From Nymphaea colorata (Eukaryota > Streptophyta > Magnoliopsida > Nymphaeales > Nymphaeaceae), in NCBI RefSeq assembly GCF_008831285.2, contig NC_045144.1, positions 11,945,672 to 12,009,671 of the forward strand: 64,000 nucleotides of DNA, written 5' to 3'. The position numbers and the translations under genes were made by a program. A model generated the notes under the pieces. That model saw nothing but the letters and a program-made list of their open reading frames with translations. It had not been told where the DNA came from and did not search any database. This document shows, piece after piece, positions 23,578 through 35,963 of the stretch (its first letter is position 1; each line of letters opens with the position of its first letter).

Positions 23578-25258
23578 GATGTAGACATACAAATTGAAAA
23601 TGATCAATTACCTGTTCGTAGATCTGAAAGAGCTAGGAGATCTACCATATCATCAGACTATGTGGTATACCTACAAGAGCCTAGTGATTTCATAGATATT
23701 GATGATGATCCTTTCACATTCAATGAAGTCGTTGAAAGCAAACAATACAGGTTCTGAATTAATGCCATGAAAGAAGAGCTTGACTCTATGGCTAAAAACC
23801 AGACATGGAGTCTTGTATCGTTGCCTAAAGGAGTAAAACCCGTAGGGTGTAAATGAGTCTATAAGACCAAGAGGGACTCTAAAGGCAACATAGAGAGATA
23901 CAAGGCAAGATTAGTTGCTAAAGGATTCACACAAATGGAGGGCATTGACTATAATGAGACATATTCACCTATCTCTGCTAAAGAGTCAATGAGGATTGTC
24001 CTTGCACTTGTAGCTTATTTTGACTTAGAGCTACATCAGATGGATGTGAAAACGACTTTCTTGAATGGTGATTTGGATGAAGAGGTATATGTGGATCAAC
24101 CTCAAGGGTTTTCTAAGAGTGGTAAAGATCATTTGGTATGCAAACTTAATAAAGCGATTTATGGACTTAAACAGGCCTCACGTCAATGGTACATTAAGTT
24201 TTCCGAAGTCATTATGACTTTTGGGTTTACAGAAAATATCATTGATCGATGTGTGTATCTTAAGACATACGGGAGTAAGTTCATAATTTTGACTTTATAT
24301 GTGGATGGCATTTTGCTTGCTTCAAATGATCTTCAATTGCTAACAGAAACCAAACATTTTCTCGTATCTCATTTTGAGATGAAGGACATGGGTGATGCTT
24401 CATTTGTTCTTGGCATTGAGATTCATCGAGACAGATCTAAATGTGTTTTAAGTCTCTCTCAATCAACATACATCAATAAAGTTCTTAAGAGATATGAGAT
24501 AGAGAATTATTCTCCTATTTCGGCACCCATAGCTAAATGGGATAAATTGAGCCTAAATGATTGTCCAAAGGACGAATTTGAAAAGGCACAAATGATCAAC
24601 ATTCCATATGCATCAGCGGTTGGCAGCTTGCAGTATGCGCAGATTTGTACTAGGCCTGACATTTCCTTTGCAGTATGCGCAGATCAATCAATCCAGACAT
24701 TGCACATTGGAAGGCCGTAAAGAGAGTCATGCGATACTTGCAAGTTACATGTTGACATATCGCAAGGTGGACCATTTAGAAGTGATTGACTATTCTGATG
24801 CCGATATTGGAGGATGTACCGATAGTAGAAAGTCTACTACTGGTTTTGCTTTCCTTCTATCAGGAGGTGCTATCTCATGGGGGAGCAAAAAGCAGACTGT
24901 GACTGTTGCTCACACCATGGAAGCAGAATTCATTGCATTATATGAGACTACATCGCAGGCAATTTGGATAAAGAACTTCATTTCACAGCTCAAGATAGTG
25001 GAATCTATTGAGAGACCACTTAAGGTTCACTGTGATAATGAAGCTGCAGTGTCATTTTCCAACAACAACAAAAGTACTACTTCTTGTAAGCATATGGAAC
25101 TTAAGTATTTTGTTGTTAAGGAAATGACAGAGAATCAACTAGTGTGTATTCAACACATTGGGACTATAGATATGGTTACAGATCTTCTTATTAAAGCGCT
25201 AGCATCTGGTATGTTCTTTGAACATGTTAAGAGGATGAGTTTGTGTAGTTCAATGTAA
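23578..25258 (+). pseudogene. Copia reverse transcriptase and RNase H with stops and a frameshift
   Basis: Same frame as gag and integrase up to about 24720. Two conserved tryptophan positions are TGA stops (23755-23757 and 23854-23856). RT motifs include KARLVAKGFTQ, HQMDVKTTFLNGDL and YGLKQASRQWY. The catalytic box reads YVDG instead of YVDD. The frame shifts near 24700, after GSLQYAQICTRPDI. RNase H then continues (YSDADIGGCTDSRKSTTGF, MEAEFIAL, HCDNEAAV) to TAA at about 25256-25258. The catalytic change and the stops make it enzymatically dead. Confidence 0.9.
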
Positions 25259-25460
25259 ACACACTATTATGCAAACATTTATGAATGTGATCACATATAG
25301 TTTGTTGATTCTCATTAAGTTTGTTGTCTATTTGTTTTGTATTCTCATTTGTTTGTTGAGAAGTTTTGTAAGACAACAAAGGTGAGACCTTAGAATGGAT
25401 TTTAAAGGCTAATCCATTCATTTTGTTTACCCTTGATATCGACTTGGACTAGTGGGAGAT

Positions 25461-25868
25461 TGTTGGGATTTCCCCATCTGGATAATCCTGCGTCGATACG
25501 GGTCCATATCCGTTTCGGACCCTAAGTATAAATACTCGTGTCTTGTGATGGTGTGAGACACATTCAGTTTTTACCGTCTGGGTAATCGGTCCCCTTAGCC
25601 ATACGTGAATTGCCTGTCCCCATCACTGGGCTGCTATGGCTGAGGAAAGAAACCCATTGCTGCCGCCGTCACCGCCGCCGCCAATGCCGCTGGGGAACGA
25701 CTCTATGGGGACTGTAGCCGTTCTTCCCACAGCCGTCGACATTCAGTCGGCGGTCGCTTCTACAGGTTCTTCTTCTGCCCTATATGAAACACATGAATTG
25801 TGAATGCTTATTTTCGATTTCTGCATTTTCCTTTGTGCGCTACCTAGATTCCTCGCAAAGTTCCAACA
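25461..25868 (+). repeat. 3' LTR of the copia element
   Basis: 408 bp, the same length as the 5' LTR, with TGTTGG at the start and CCAACA at the end. It is immediately preceded by the polypurine tract AGTGGGAGAT and followed by the target duplication ACCAC. About 23 substitutions and no indels separate it from the 5' copy by eye. Confidence 0.95.
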
Positions 25869-26019
25869 ACCACCTCTTAGGTTAGTAAAGGCATTGGAAA
25901 TGGCCAATTCTTATGACCACGGGTGAGTCCACTTTAGTCTGTGAAAATTTATTTTTATAAAACACTTCAAAAACCAAAACAAATTTTATGATAAGCAACA
26001 TTTCTTGCCGTTAATCTCT

Positions 26020-26400
26020 CTGCATTACAAAGGGGGAATATCGACTTCCCTGTGGTCTGATTTCCGGTCGACAATAGCCACCCAGGATTTGCCTTGCTAC
26101 GAGTTGCCTTTCAAAACAGGGCCATCACCATTTTTGCTCGCCCTCTTTTAACGCATTCCCCAGATCATCCTTCATTACTGTCGCCTCCATGGAAATCCCC
26201 TTTGACCTCCCCAAGCCAGCACCCCACGATTCCCCAGTGACCACTGGAGACCCCGACAGTCGTGACTACCATCTCCACTGCGGGAACTCTAACCTATCTG
26301 ATGAAACCCAAGCAGAGAGAAACTTGAGCGACCCACACCTGCATCTATTTCAAAGGATGCAAAGGTTTTAGTTCTTAAGTTGGTAATATAATTTTTCCTT
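26020..26400 (-). pseudogene. Possible LINE ORF1 scrap
   Basis: On the minus strand the sequence near 26090-26030 translates as GKSWVAIVDRKSD...VDIPPL. This parallels the segment GKSWAAIVDG...MPPL of the LINE ORF1 at 33 kb. Upstream minus-strand sequence begins with an ATG near 26191 and has internal stops. Evidence is limited to this short match, so it could be coincidental. Confidence 0.35.
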
Positions 26401-27309
26401 CACTTGGGTTTTGTTAATTCTCTTTGTTGTGGGAAGTTCATACTCTATGAGATGTTACTACTGTAAAATCAAGCTTCTGCCTAAAAGCAAAGGCATGTGC
26501 GATGCAGTTTCTATGTTTTGAATTAGAGAAGGATACAGGTGCAAAGTATAGTTGTTCGCATGCCACCCTTTTTTTTCAGGTAACTTGCATAGAGTATAAT
26601 GTGCACCAACTTGAGAGCCCCTCATCCAAGTTTGGAGAATGTGTTTGTCACCTTTTCCTTAGTGATGTGTTATTTCAACATCGTATTCCCAAGGCTCTTC
26701 CTATACTGCACATGGGATGTGCGAGTTACAAGATTGGGTTAAATGAAAGGAAGAACACGTATTTCTGACTGTTGGCTACTTTAGCCTCTTGATCAGGGTT
26801 CCACTCATATCGAGGGCACAACTCCTGTCCCAATTATCAGGTTACTTCCAAGTTGGTCTCAGGTTCATCTATGGCACTACCAACTGGATCTAGTTGACTG
26901 AACTAAAAATACAGTTTAATATTCACTTTAATTTGGACTCAGATAAAAGTTTCTGGAAAGCAAACTTGGATCAGTACTGCAGATTGGGTTTGCGGGATAT
27001 GTGGATTAACTAAATATGAAGAGTTAATCAGTGATCTATTAACTTAATTAATGATTTAAAACATGTTACATGAAAATTATTTTTTAAATTCAAAGTACAA
27101 GTTGTCTTTCACTTTTTGGAAAAATTGTTTTTTCATGTGAAACTAAACCAGACATCAATCAAATTGTTTGAATGCCTCATAACCAACACATATTGTCTTT
27201 ATAGTTCATGAGCAAGGGCAGAGCCAAAAGTTTCTTGTTAAGGGGCACTAAATATAAATTTTAAATTTTAAAGAGGCGTCAACATGTAAAGAAAAATTAC
27301 CCTAAAGTG

Positions 27310-27356
<47 letters not shown>

Positions 27357-27460
27357 CAAGAAGTCTGCTAAAAAAATATCAGTTGCTTTTCTTTTTTCGA
27401 TATTCAAGGTTGCTAGTAATTCTTGGTACTCTCTCATTCTGCCAGTTCTTCCGGACAACC
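26401..27460. other. Intergenic stretch with a (TA)n run
   Basis: No gene is recognised. A (TA)n microsatellite of about 43 bp lies at 27312-27354. A plus-strand open frame at 26502-26768 shows no known domain. Confidence 0.4.
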
Positions 27461-27520
27461 CATCCTTTTATTGCAACAAAAATGAGAAGTATATACAACA
27501 AAAATGGGTCCTCAAGGACC

Positions 27521-30500
27521 TCAGCTCCTCAAAGAACTATCTTTTAATGGATCCCACGTGTTATCTATGGGATTCCATTTGGTATACAATCCATTATCCG
27601 GAATAAACATCAGAAGATTAGTCGCTTCAGCAAGAGGCCATCTCTTGCAAAAAACAACCCTGCTGAAGAGATTGTTGCTGAACAGAGAATTGATCGCATT
27701 GTTGGACCTGCATTCTATGAGACTGCAACAGTGCTGTTTCCAGTCTCCATCGTTTGCCAGGATATAGATACGCCCTTGATTGTCTTCCACGTTAGCCAAG
27801 TACCCAATGCATTCCATAAGAACCTCAGACTCCCACCAGTCCGAATTGTTATGAAACCAACAAGCTAGACCATGTCGGAACTGACCTGCGGCGTCTCTAA
27901 TTAAGCTTGCTACCCCTTTCCTGCCCGCCTTAAAAAAGGAGGTAATGCTGATTTCCATTTTCCACCCAAATATCATCTTGGTTAATACCATTGCTCCAAA
28001 GGATTCCAGTGCGCAACCAATTCTGTATTTTAACTCATTGTGAAACTCTCCACTGGTAGGACCACCAATGCTCGCTGCAAAGCGACCAGAATTGATTGCC
28101 CAAATTACCTAACGGAATGTCCCCTTTGTGCTTAAAGTGGTTACGGGTTCTCCAAATGAACCATATCACCATGTGGAAGCTGTCTTTCCAACATTTATCA
28201 AGTGTTTTGTCTTTGAACCCTTGCTTGTGCCACCTAATGAGGCCTTGCATGATGTTGGGGGGACTCCAATGCCATGGTGCAGTCCTACCAAACTTACCAT
28301 AGATGTGAGCCCAAATGTGTTTGGCTCCCTTACAACTGAAAAAAAGGTGTTGAATATCTTCACTCACATGCTTGCAGACATAGCACCTGGAAGCGAGATG
28401 ACGACCTTTCTTTTTCACTAGCCCATCCGTCGGAAGACGGCCAGCACTGCCTAAATAAACCACCCAGACTGCCCTTGGGAGTCGTCTCCCTTTCCAAACG
28501 AGCATATTATCATAGGTCTCATTGCCTTTCTTCCGGATCCTCTGCCAGATTTCATGCCAGTTGATCTCAATTTTTTCAGCATAACTCCATGCCAAAACAT
28601 CCGCCTGCTCAACATTAATCATTGGCCAAGAGACTTGAATATTAAGGGTGTGAAGGAAGTCTTTTATGTACTCCCCGTTCACCTCGAGGATCTCTTCAAC
28701 CGAACAGGAGATACAATCTTGGACAAGATGGAAGTGAGATATAGGAATGTTGTCTATCAGACGTTCATTACCCCAAAAGATCTATCCAAAACTTTACCAA
28801 AGCACCATTGCCTATTTTCCAAATGACTTGCTCTTTAACCCTGCTCCAAGCCTTTAACATCGTACGCCAAGCTCTGGACACCCTTTTTCCTTTCGAGTTG
28901 CTGTCAAGCAATCCCTTCCGCTCACAATATCGGCCTTTAACAAGTGACGCCCAAGGAGAAGCCTGCTACGCCACTCGGAAGACTAAAAAAGCCATATTGG
29001 CCGTGTTAGTTTCCTTAATTTCTCTGAGACCAACGCCTCCCTCTAATTTTGGAAGGCAAAGGGTGGACCAGCTCATACGATGGTAACTCTTGCAGTCTGC
29101 CGTATCGCCCCAAAGAAAATCAGCGGCCATCTTATTCAATTGTTTACAGGTGGTCGCGGGGATTTTAGCAACTAAACTCCAATAGGTCGGAACCAACGAG
29201 AGAACATGATTGATTAAGCTCAACCGTCCTGTAAAAGAAAGACATTTTTGCTTCCAAAGTGTGAGCTTTTGGGATGCACGAAGGATAAGCTGCCTGCATT
29301 GAATCTCAGTCAAGTCTTTCGTCTGAAGGGGAATACCAAGATAGATGGTAGGGAGCTGACCTTGACGCCATCCCATCTCATGTTCTATTTGATCAAGCAC
29401 CTGGCTGTCCATGTTGAATGGGAGGACAGTAGTTTTGGCAGGATTCATTACCAGGCCGAAGCAAGAAAGGAACTCGTCCAGACACACTTTCAGGTGACGA
29501 AAGTTGTGGAGCCTCCCATCAATGAAGAAGATAATGTCGTATGCATATAGCGTGGAGAAAGGGGAAGTAGGACCAGCCCCCATGGGGGGGATTTTAATTT
29601 GCTTACTGGTAATGTGCGCTTGGATGCTGAGAGTGAGCATTTCCATAACAGAGATAAAAAGGTAAGGGGAGAGTGGATCCCCCTGCCTGAGTCCTCCATT
29701 GTGCTCAAGCCATGTCCCTTCTTTGCCGTTGATGAGAAGTGCCGATTTGACTGTGGTAATAACTTTATGTATCCATACGTCATGAAACCCAAGATGGCAA
29801 AGGGTAGCCTTCAAGAATTCCCAGTTGACTCTGTCATAAGCCTTGCTTAAATCAATCTTTACGCAAGTTGTTTGCTTCTTGCTATTTTGAAAAACATGAA
29901 CTATTTCTTGACTGAGGAGAAAGCTGTCTTGGATACATCTACCTGACAGAAAAGCGCATTGGTTTTTGGATATAATCCTGGTCAGGATAAGCCGCATGCG
30001 CTGGACCATAATCCTAGTAATGAATTTCAGAATGCTGGTACAAAGAGAAATGAGCCAGAATTTGTCCACCTGTGTAGCGCCATGCTCCTTGGGCAGCAGG
30101 GTTATGTGGGTTTTGTTGATAGATTTAACCAATCTGCCAGAATGAAAGAAACCACGTATTGCCCCTGCTACTGCCTCCTGCACAGTGATCCAATTACTCT
30201 GAAAGAAACTGTTACCGAACCCGTCAGGGCCAGGCGCGGAATCCTTATTAGCCTCCATCACTGTCCATTGGATTTCTGCAGCAGTGGGAGGTTTCAAAAG
30301 GTCAGCATTCTCCTCCAGAGCGAGAGAATGTGGTAGGCGCCCGTCTCCATGGGAGGTCCCTAACAGACCGACAAAGAAATCCGTGCATGCTGAAAAAATG
30401 TCAAGCATGTCTGTTAGGATCTGTCCCTCAAGGGAGATGGTATCAATCTTGTTCCTCCGTCTCCTCCCATTGGAAATTCCTTGAAAGAATTTTGTCTTAA

Positions 30501-31584
30501 GGTCACCATCCCTCATCCATTTGATTCTAGATTTTTGATGCCATAGACGTTCTTCTAAGTGCAAAAGCTTGGTAAGATCTCGCTTGAGATTGCATTCTTG
30601 ATCAATCGCCTCAAGTTGGCCACTTTCACTTAGGGACTGAAGGAGTTCGATTTTGGACTTAATCTCCCCTATTTGGCTGGGAAGATCATTGGCTCCGCCT
30701 TTGCACCAGGACATAAGCTTGTCCCTAGTGGCCTCCAATTTATGTATGAGTTTAATCATAGCACAGCCCCTTACGTCCACTGCCCAGGCTGAAGCAACTT
30801 GGTCAATATACCTTGCCATATCCTGCCAATATTGAAAATGACGGAAAGGGGTACAACCCCAAGTTGTAAACCTGTGCTTAGAAATGCAAAGCAAAATAGG
30901 ATTATGATCAGATATAGTCCTCGGATGTACTTCCAGGTGCAGCATCAATTCAGGGTTATCCACCCATCCCTTCGAAACATAGCATCTATCAATCTTGGAC
31001 ATGACATTGTCCTGGCCCATCCGGTTGTTAGTCCAAGTGAATTTTGTAACCGGGCAAGAGACTTCAATTAAAGCTGACTGAGAAACAAAATTAGATAAGG
31101 CAAGGCAGGCATGAAGAGTTGGGGTCTTCCCCGTTTTCTCATTGCTATTTAAAACGGCATTGAAATCGCCCATGCAAATGACTGGCGTGTTGCAAGGGTT
31201 CAGGGTGGCAAGCAGGGAAGGGTACAAATGCTTCCTAATTCTAAAATCAGTGTGTAAATAAACATCGAGGGCAGCAAAAGTTTGGCCTGTAGAGATGATA
31301 GAAAACTGAGAGACAATCCAATGGGGATGAGCGTACCAATTTAGGAGCATGACTACTAACGGGTCCCAAATAGCAATGATGTGCGGCCAAGGGCCTGAAT
31401 GGTGGATGTTAGAGACGAGACGTTTATCTGGGATCTTGAATTGGAATTTCTGAAGTTGATCCACATTGAGCTTAGTGTCAATTGCAAAAGCAATGGTAGT
31501 CTTCATAGAACTTAGAGTTCGTAAGAACTCATGCTGAGCTGGAGGAGCCGCCAGACCTCAGATGTTCCATACTAGGATCTTCAT
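27521..31584 (-). pseudogene. LINE ORF2 (endonuclease, reverse transcriptase, zf-RVT, RNase H)
   Basis: The start ATG at 31584 opens MKILVWNI, the usual start of plant L1 ORF2. It is followed at once by TGA (31560-31558) where the family normally has Arg, consistent with CGA-to-TGA. The next 846 codons (31506-28966) are open: endonuclease motifs MGDFNAVL, DRCYV and SDHNPIL, then RT motifs DSAPGPDGF, KIDLSKAYDRVNW, GLRQGDPLSPYLF and the box YAYDIIFF, in which one catalytic Asp is Tyr. After a frameshift a zinc-binding RVT domain follows (28682-28035; CYVCKHVSEDIQHLFFSC), and an RNase H-like tail (27991-27521) after another. Confidence 0.9.
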
Positions 31585-31724
31585 GGGCCGGGTTGGTTGT
31601 GCCCCCTCCCTTCCCCTCTAACCAATGAATTGGTTGAGAAGTCATCAGCCTTGTCATCTTCCATCGCCTCTGGAAGAAGCGGTCCTTCATCGATCCCAAC
31701 TTCCATATCTTCTAAAGGGGGACC

Positions 31725-33200
31725 CTACGGAAACCCCTGGGCCAACCCCGCCATGTTGAGGACTTCATCTTCTTGAAGCCTCCCTCCAGCCTTCTCTAGT
31801 TTGTCATTGGCGTTTGGAGGGCTGGTTCGCTTCTTGGATCCATTAACTTCCTTGTGCTTGAGGGTTCTTTTCTTTACCTTGTCCACCAGTTGAGCCTTGA
31901 CGTGCAATGCCAGGGGTTTAGGATCACTCCTTGTAGCTGTAGCAGGTTGGTCAGGACCCTGTACGCCTTTGCTTTGCAGAGGCGGTTGGGCCTGATGACG
32001 ACCTGGTGCACCCTTACTGCTATATGAAACGTCCTGAGTGGTTGATACATTACCAGCCTGAGAACTGTTAGCAACCACCGACTTGCCTGAATCCTGCCTA
32101 GTCTCTTCTTCACTGCCTGTGACTCTCTCGCCAGGCCGACCTTGGGTGCTGTCCCCATCTTATGTTTCCTCCACCATATTTGAAAGAGCTTCAAAGTTAT
32201 TGTGTTTCGACCGCATCTCCGTTACTCTTTTAATGGGTTGTGGTCTTCTTTTTGGGGTTTTAACTAAGTGCCAAGCATTAAGAGTGCCCTGATCCCCTTC
32301 CTTGGAAGCCTCTGTCACCAAGCAAGAGCCATCAAAGTGTGTCGTGGATCCGCATTTTTGACAATATTTGACCTTAGTTTCATACTCAATGGATTGAACA
32401 AACGTTTTGCCCCCTGTAACCTCTAGTTCAATTTCAGGAGTTGGCCTAAACCGGAACGGGATTTCAATTTTAATGCGGGCAAAACCAAACCACTGGAGAT
32501 GCCTGGTAAACTCATCATCTTCCACGAATGATCCTCCTATTAACTCGGGGATGTCAGTAAAAATCTGAGGGTTCCACCATTCGACTGGTAGATTAGGCAG
32601 CCTAATCCATATTTGGACTCAGTTGGAACTCTCAATCCGCATAGGCATTCCGGGATGCCATTGGTTAGCAATGAGAAGTCGTCCTCCCACATACCATCTC
32701 CTAGGCGACAAAACGAGTTTCAGATATGCTTCAGAGGAAGTGCAAAGAAGAAACATACCTTTACAAACGGAACTGAATCTTAAGTCCTTGATACCAGACC
32801 ATAGGCTTCTGAGACTCGCAAAGATGAAGTTGTAGTCCAGGCGGCCTTTCCTAGCCCCTCCGGCTAGGGTAGCTATGGCGCAGAACCGGAACGGCTGACA
32901 GAGAACCTCATATGATTGTTGAGAGATAACCAGGCGTCGCTTCCCCGCCACCTCTTTTTTCTCCAACGGAGGCATGTTCTTCCCTGGCGCGAGGCTTCCC
33001 CCCATCTACAATGGCTGCCCAAGATTTCCCATTTGCTGGACTGGCGGATGAAGGTTGAACCTCTCCCCCCCGCATCAGCATCTCCAATGCCACCCAAAAC
33101 CATGGGTTCTCTGCTTTCTGCAGTTTCTCCCATCTGCGGGAGCACCTGCTGGGCCAGAGGCCCAATGAGGCCGTCAGCTCCCCCTTCCACAATTCCAAAT
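31725..33200 (-). pseudogene. LINE ORF1 (DUF4283 / CCHC zinc knuckle)
   Basis: Reads from about 33198 downwards. An N-terminal region (GKSWAAIVDGG) shifts frame near 33000 into a DUF4283-like segment (LVISQQSYEVLCQPFRFCAIATL, KDLRFSSVCKGMFLLC, WHPGMPMR; 33005-32619). Then, after another break, comes FARIKIEIPF and a CCHC knuckle YCQKCGSTTHFDGSC (32525-32160). The tail is basic and Ser/Pro-rich and ends at TAG near 31725. The protein probably bound the element's RNA (family knowledge). At least two frameshifts are visible. Confidence 0.8.
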
Positions 33201-33570
33201 TCGCCGTGCCCTAGGAGAGAGAAAGCAAAAGGAAACCAGAACCGAACCCACTCTGCCAATTCTTGAACCCAGACTTTTCCAGACTTTTCATTATTCCATC
33301 TCAGATAACACAACCAGGCCAGGTGAGAACCTATAAAATGTTAATTGCCATATTTTTTTTCAAAAGTTATTGCATAAATGACAACTTTTTATCATTCGAT
33401 TATATCATTTTGGTGACTAAGTGTAGTGCTAATAGTGTTGCATGTTTTACAATGCACAAATTAACCTTAAAACAAATACATCTGAAATTTATGTTTCTTA
33501 AGATCCAACCCTATCAAGCCAATGGAAGCAACCTTTTAGAAGATAAACAGTAGCATGTGTTAAGAGTAAT

Positions 33571-33860
33571 GAGGCGTTTGGATGACACCGGTCTTGATCT
33601 AACTTGGTTTTGTAAAAACTTGTTTTTATGAAAATCAAGTTTTTGATGAGTTTCAGAAACTTTGTTTTTTTGTTTGGGTGACAAATCCAAAACTTGGTTT
33701 TTGAATAACCTAAAGTGGACCAGGTTTTTCACTCCCTTTCACAAACCCAAGTTTCGTCAAAACTGGGTTTAAAGTAAAGCTAATACTGATAATACCTAAC
33801 CACTCCAAAAACCTGGTTTTGGAGGCAAAACCTGATTTTGAAGTGTCACCCAAGCAACTC
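33571..33860. mobile_element. Candidate Tourist-like MITE, 290 bp
   Basis: The left end GAGGCGTTTGGATGACAC and the right end GTGTCACCCAAGCAACTC form imperfect terminal inverted repeats (14 of 18 positions match). TAA lies just outside on both sides (33567-33569, one base from the end, and 33861-33863), as expected for PIF/Harbinger-type MITEs. The interior repeats AAACTTGGTTTT / AAAACCTGGTTTT words in both orientations and is non-coding. Confidence 0.5.
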
Positions 33861-35955
33861 TAAATTTTTTCTGTCAGTACTTGTTTCCGAGACATAAAAA
33901 AATAGATCATATTGAGCTAAAATTAGAAAATAAAAGTTCAAATGTTTGTATAAAATTTAATATCATGCAGTTGTTCTAGCTAGGTAAAAATACACAGTAA
34001 GGTGCTTGTCTATCTCTGACCTAATCCTATCATAGATCCATAGATATGATCACCATCCATGATTTCATATTACCTCTTTCCCTTGGATCTTATAATATAT
34101 AACTGACCCTTGGCCTCCGTCAAGTTCTAAATTAAGATATTAGGAGTGGATCTGAGTTAAAATCCTTAGTATGATAGGTCGTAGATTTTCGTGTCGACTT
34201 TTAGTCAATATCTTCCAAGTTCATCATATATGTGGAAGTCAAGATCCTTAGTTTCATAAAACAGGAACTTAATTTGGTGAGAATTTTTTGTCATATTAAG
34301 AAAAGCAAACCACAAAGGTAATTGGTCCTCGAGTGTCACATTTAATGTTTTAAATAAGAAAACAGAAAAGAGTTTTTAGATTTGTTTCCCAAAACCAAAG
34401 AAGCATGGGTCCTTTAGGTCACGTTTCATGTATTTACTATTCGCTCGTTTTGAAGGATAGATAGGCTGGATGAATTATGACATATTACCACCATCATTGT
34501 GCAAAGGGACGGGTATTGAGTTGAGGGTAGGTCATGTGGTATAAAGGACAGGGTGTTGTTTTCTCACTCTTTTTGTGTGTATGTGTGCAGAATAGTTGAT
34601 AGGACCGGCCGCACATGCAACGTGCCTGGGGTTTGATTCCGGTGGCCACATTACTCTCCAGAGGCGTGAGACCGTGATAGAGAGTTGGCCGAGAGATTGC
34701 ATTGGCCAAGAGATTGCACTTAACTGTCCGAGCTTCCTCCTGCTGTCAGTTTACTTGCGTGATAAATGACCTAACCAGTGATGATTGAACTCGGTGCATG
34801 GGATTCTTTCCAGACTTCCACAGGATTTAATATGGTTTGGACTTAGAAGCCGAATCCATTTACATAGTTTGTGATCGGGGCGGAGAAATATCTCCGTGAT
34901 CCTGTAACTGCCCTAGATATGCGCAAGGGATGGCGCGCTCTTCCTGGATATGTAAAACTAATAATTAATGGAAAAACAAAAACAGAGAGCTGGTCAAGTT
35001 ACTATTCTACCGTCTTTGCGTTTTCTACTGCTATAGCTTGGTTTGTCACAATGTCCACAAATCACATCATCACAGCTGCGGCTAATTGAAAATTTGTATA
35101 ACGTGCCCACGGGGACAAAAGTATGCCAGATTTCTCCCCTTGTAGTAGTTGATATGAGGCCATAAAACATAGTAGGCGTAGTTCATTTGGAACTTGCATG
35201 CATGCTAAATATTGATGTTGCCAAAGGTGATTCCTTTATAAACTTTTTGATAGATGGGTAATGAAGACCCCAAGCCCAGAACGAAATGTTCTTGGATTGT
35301 AAATATTGATGTTGCCAAAGCTGTAGGTTTTCATTGATTATTCTAAAATTCTTGCCATGTGATTAATGAAAACTCCTAAAAAGGCAGGGTCATACTGCAC
35401 GCTGTCCAAGGTTCAATTTGTTCGTTTCTTAAATAGCCTGCTACCAACTGAATGTAAGAATTTTGAAAACCGAGGAATTTTTTAAGATTTTTTGTCAAAC
35501 TCCAACCATAAGTTTTGTCTGCATTAACTGAGGAAAAGGCTAAGTTTAAGAACTTTCAGGTTAAGACTTCAATACCCAATATTTCATTGTCATCTTAATA
35601 AGAGTCCCTAAAGTAATAAAAGTGAGGACCAGTTGATGGTTGTCTTCTTTCAACAAAGTCAACGACCGTAAAATGTTTTCGTTATTCTGGTTGTCATCTT
35701 TGACCGAGCTATGAGTAATATATCAATTTTTAAACGCATATATAACAGATAGTAGTTGAAAAATACACACCAGAGACAAATTTCAAAGCTTCATACCGTC
35801 CCCACTTGAGATTATTTTATCTCTTGATATTCTCCATCTTGGAATGCGGAATGGGCATATTACGGTTCTTTTTGAATCGAATAATCAATCAATGGCATTG
35901 GAAGCATCAATCTCACGGGCAAAGTTAGAAATGCCTTCCATATAGGGCTATTGGC
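33861..35955. other. Intergenic stretch with a possible SINE-like promoter
   Basis: No protein gene is recognised. A B-box-like GGTTTGATTCC at 34630-34640 follows an A-box-like AGAATAGTTGATAGG at 34589-34603, which could mark a decayed tRNA-derived SINE. The word AAATATTGATGTTGCCAAAG occurs twice (about 35209 and 35301). The 72-codon frame at 34871-35089 has no known domain. Confidence 0.35.
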
Positions 35956-35963
35956 TACACAAT

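Larger units (their letters stand above)
19177..25868 (+). mobile_element. Complete but inactivated Ty1/copia LTR retrotransposon, 6.69 kb
   Basis: Two 408-bp LTRs bound the element, with TGTTGG...CCAACA ends and a 5-bp target duplication ACCAC at 19172-19176 and 25869-25873. A polypurine tract AGTGGGAGAT abuts the 3' LTR (25451-25460). Domain order gag, protease, integrase, reverse transcriptase, RNase H identifies the copia superfamily. Gag through most of reverse transcriptase lies in one reading frame, broken by at least six stops, then shifts frame near 24700. The 1.6-kb leader before gag is unusually long. Hand alignment of the LTRs gives about 23 differences in 408 bp, 20 of them transitions, so the insertion is not recent. 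The copia lineage was not assigned. Confidence 0.95.
27460..33313 (-). mobile_element. Near-full-length, inactivated L1-type LINE
   Basis: Minus-strand element with ORF1 (nucleic-acid-binding, DUF4283 plus CCHC) followed by ORF2 (AP endonuclease, reverse transcriptase, zinc-binding domain, RNase H-like). This order is typical of plant L1-clade LINEs. The 3' end is placed near 27466 because an AATAAAA word (plus-strand TTTTATT at about 27465) follows the ORF2 remnant. The 5' end near 33.3 kb is approximate. No target duplication could be confirmed. Several frameshifts and stops show it is dead. Confidence 0.85.

Noticed and set aside
31874-33313. Alternative minus-strand frames inside the LINE ORF1 region as separate genes
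   Set aside because: They are out-of-frame shadows of the frameshifted ORF1; only the pieces carrying DUF4283 and CCHC signatures align with the family.
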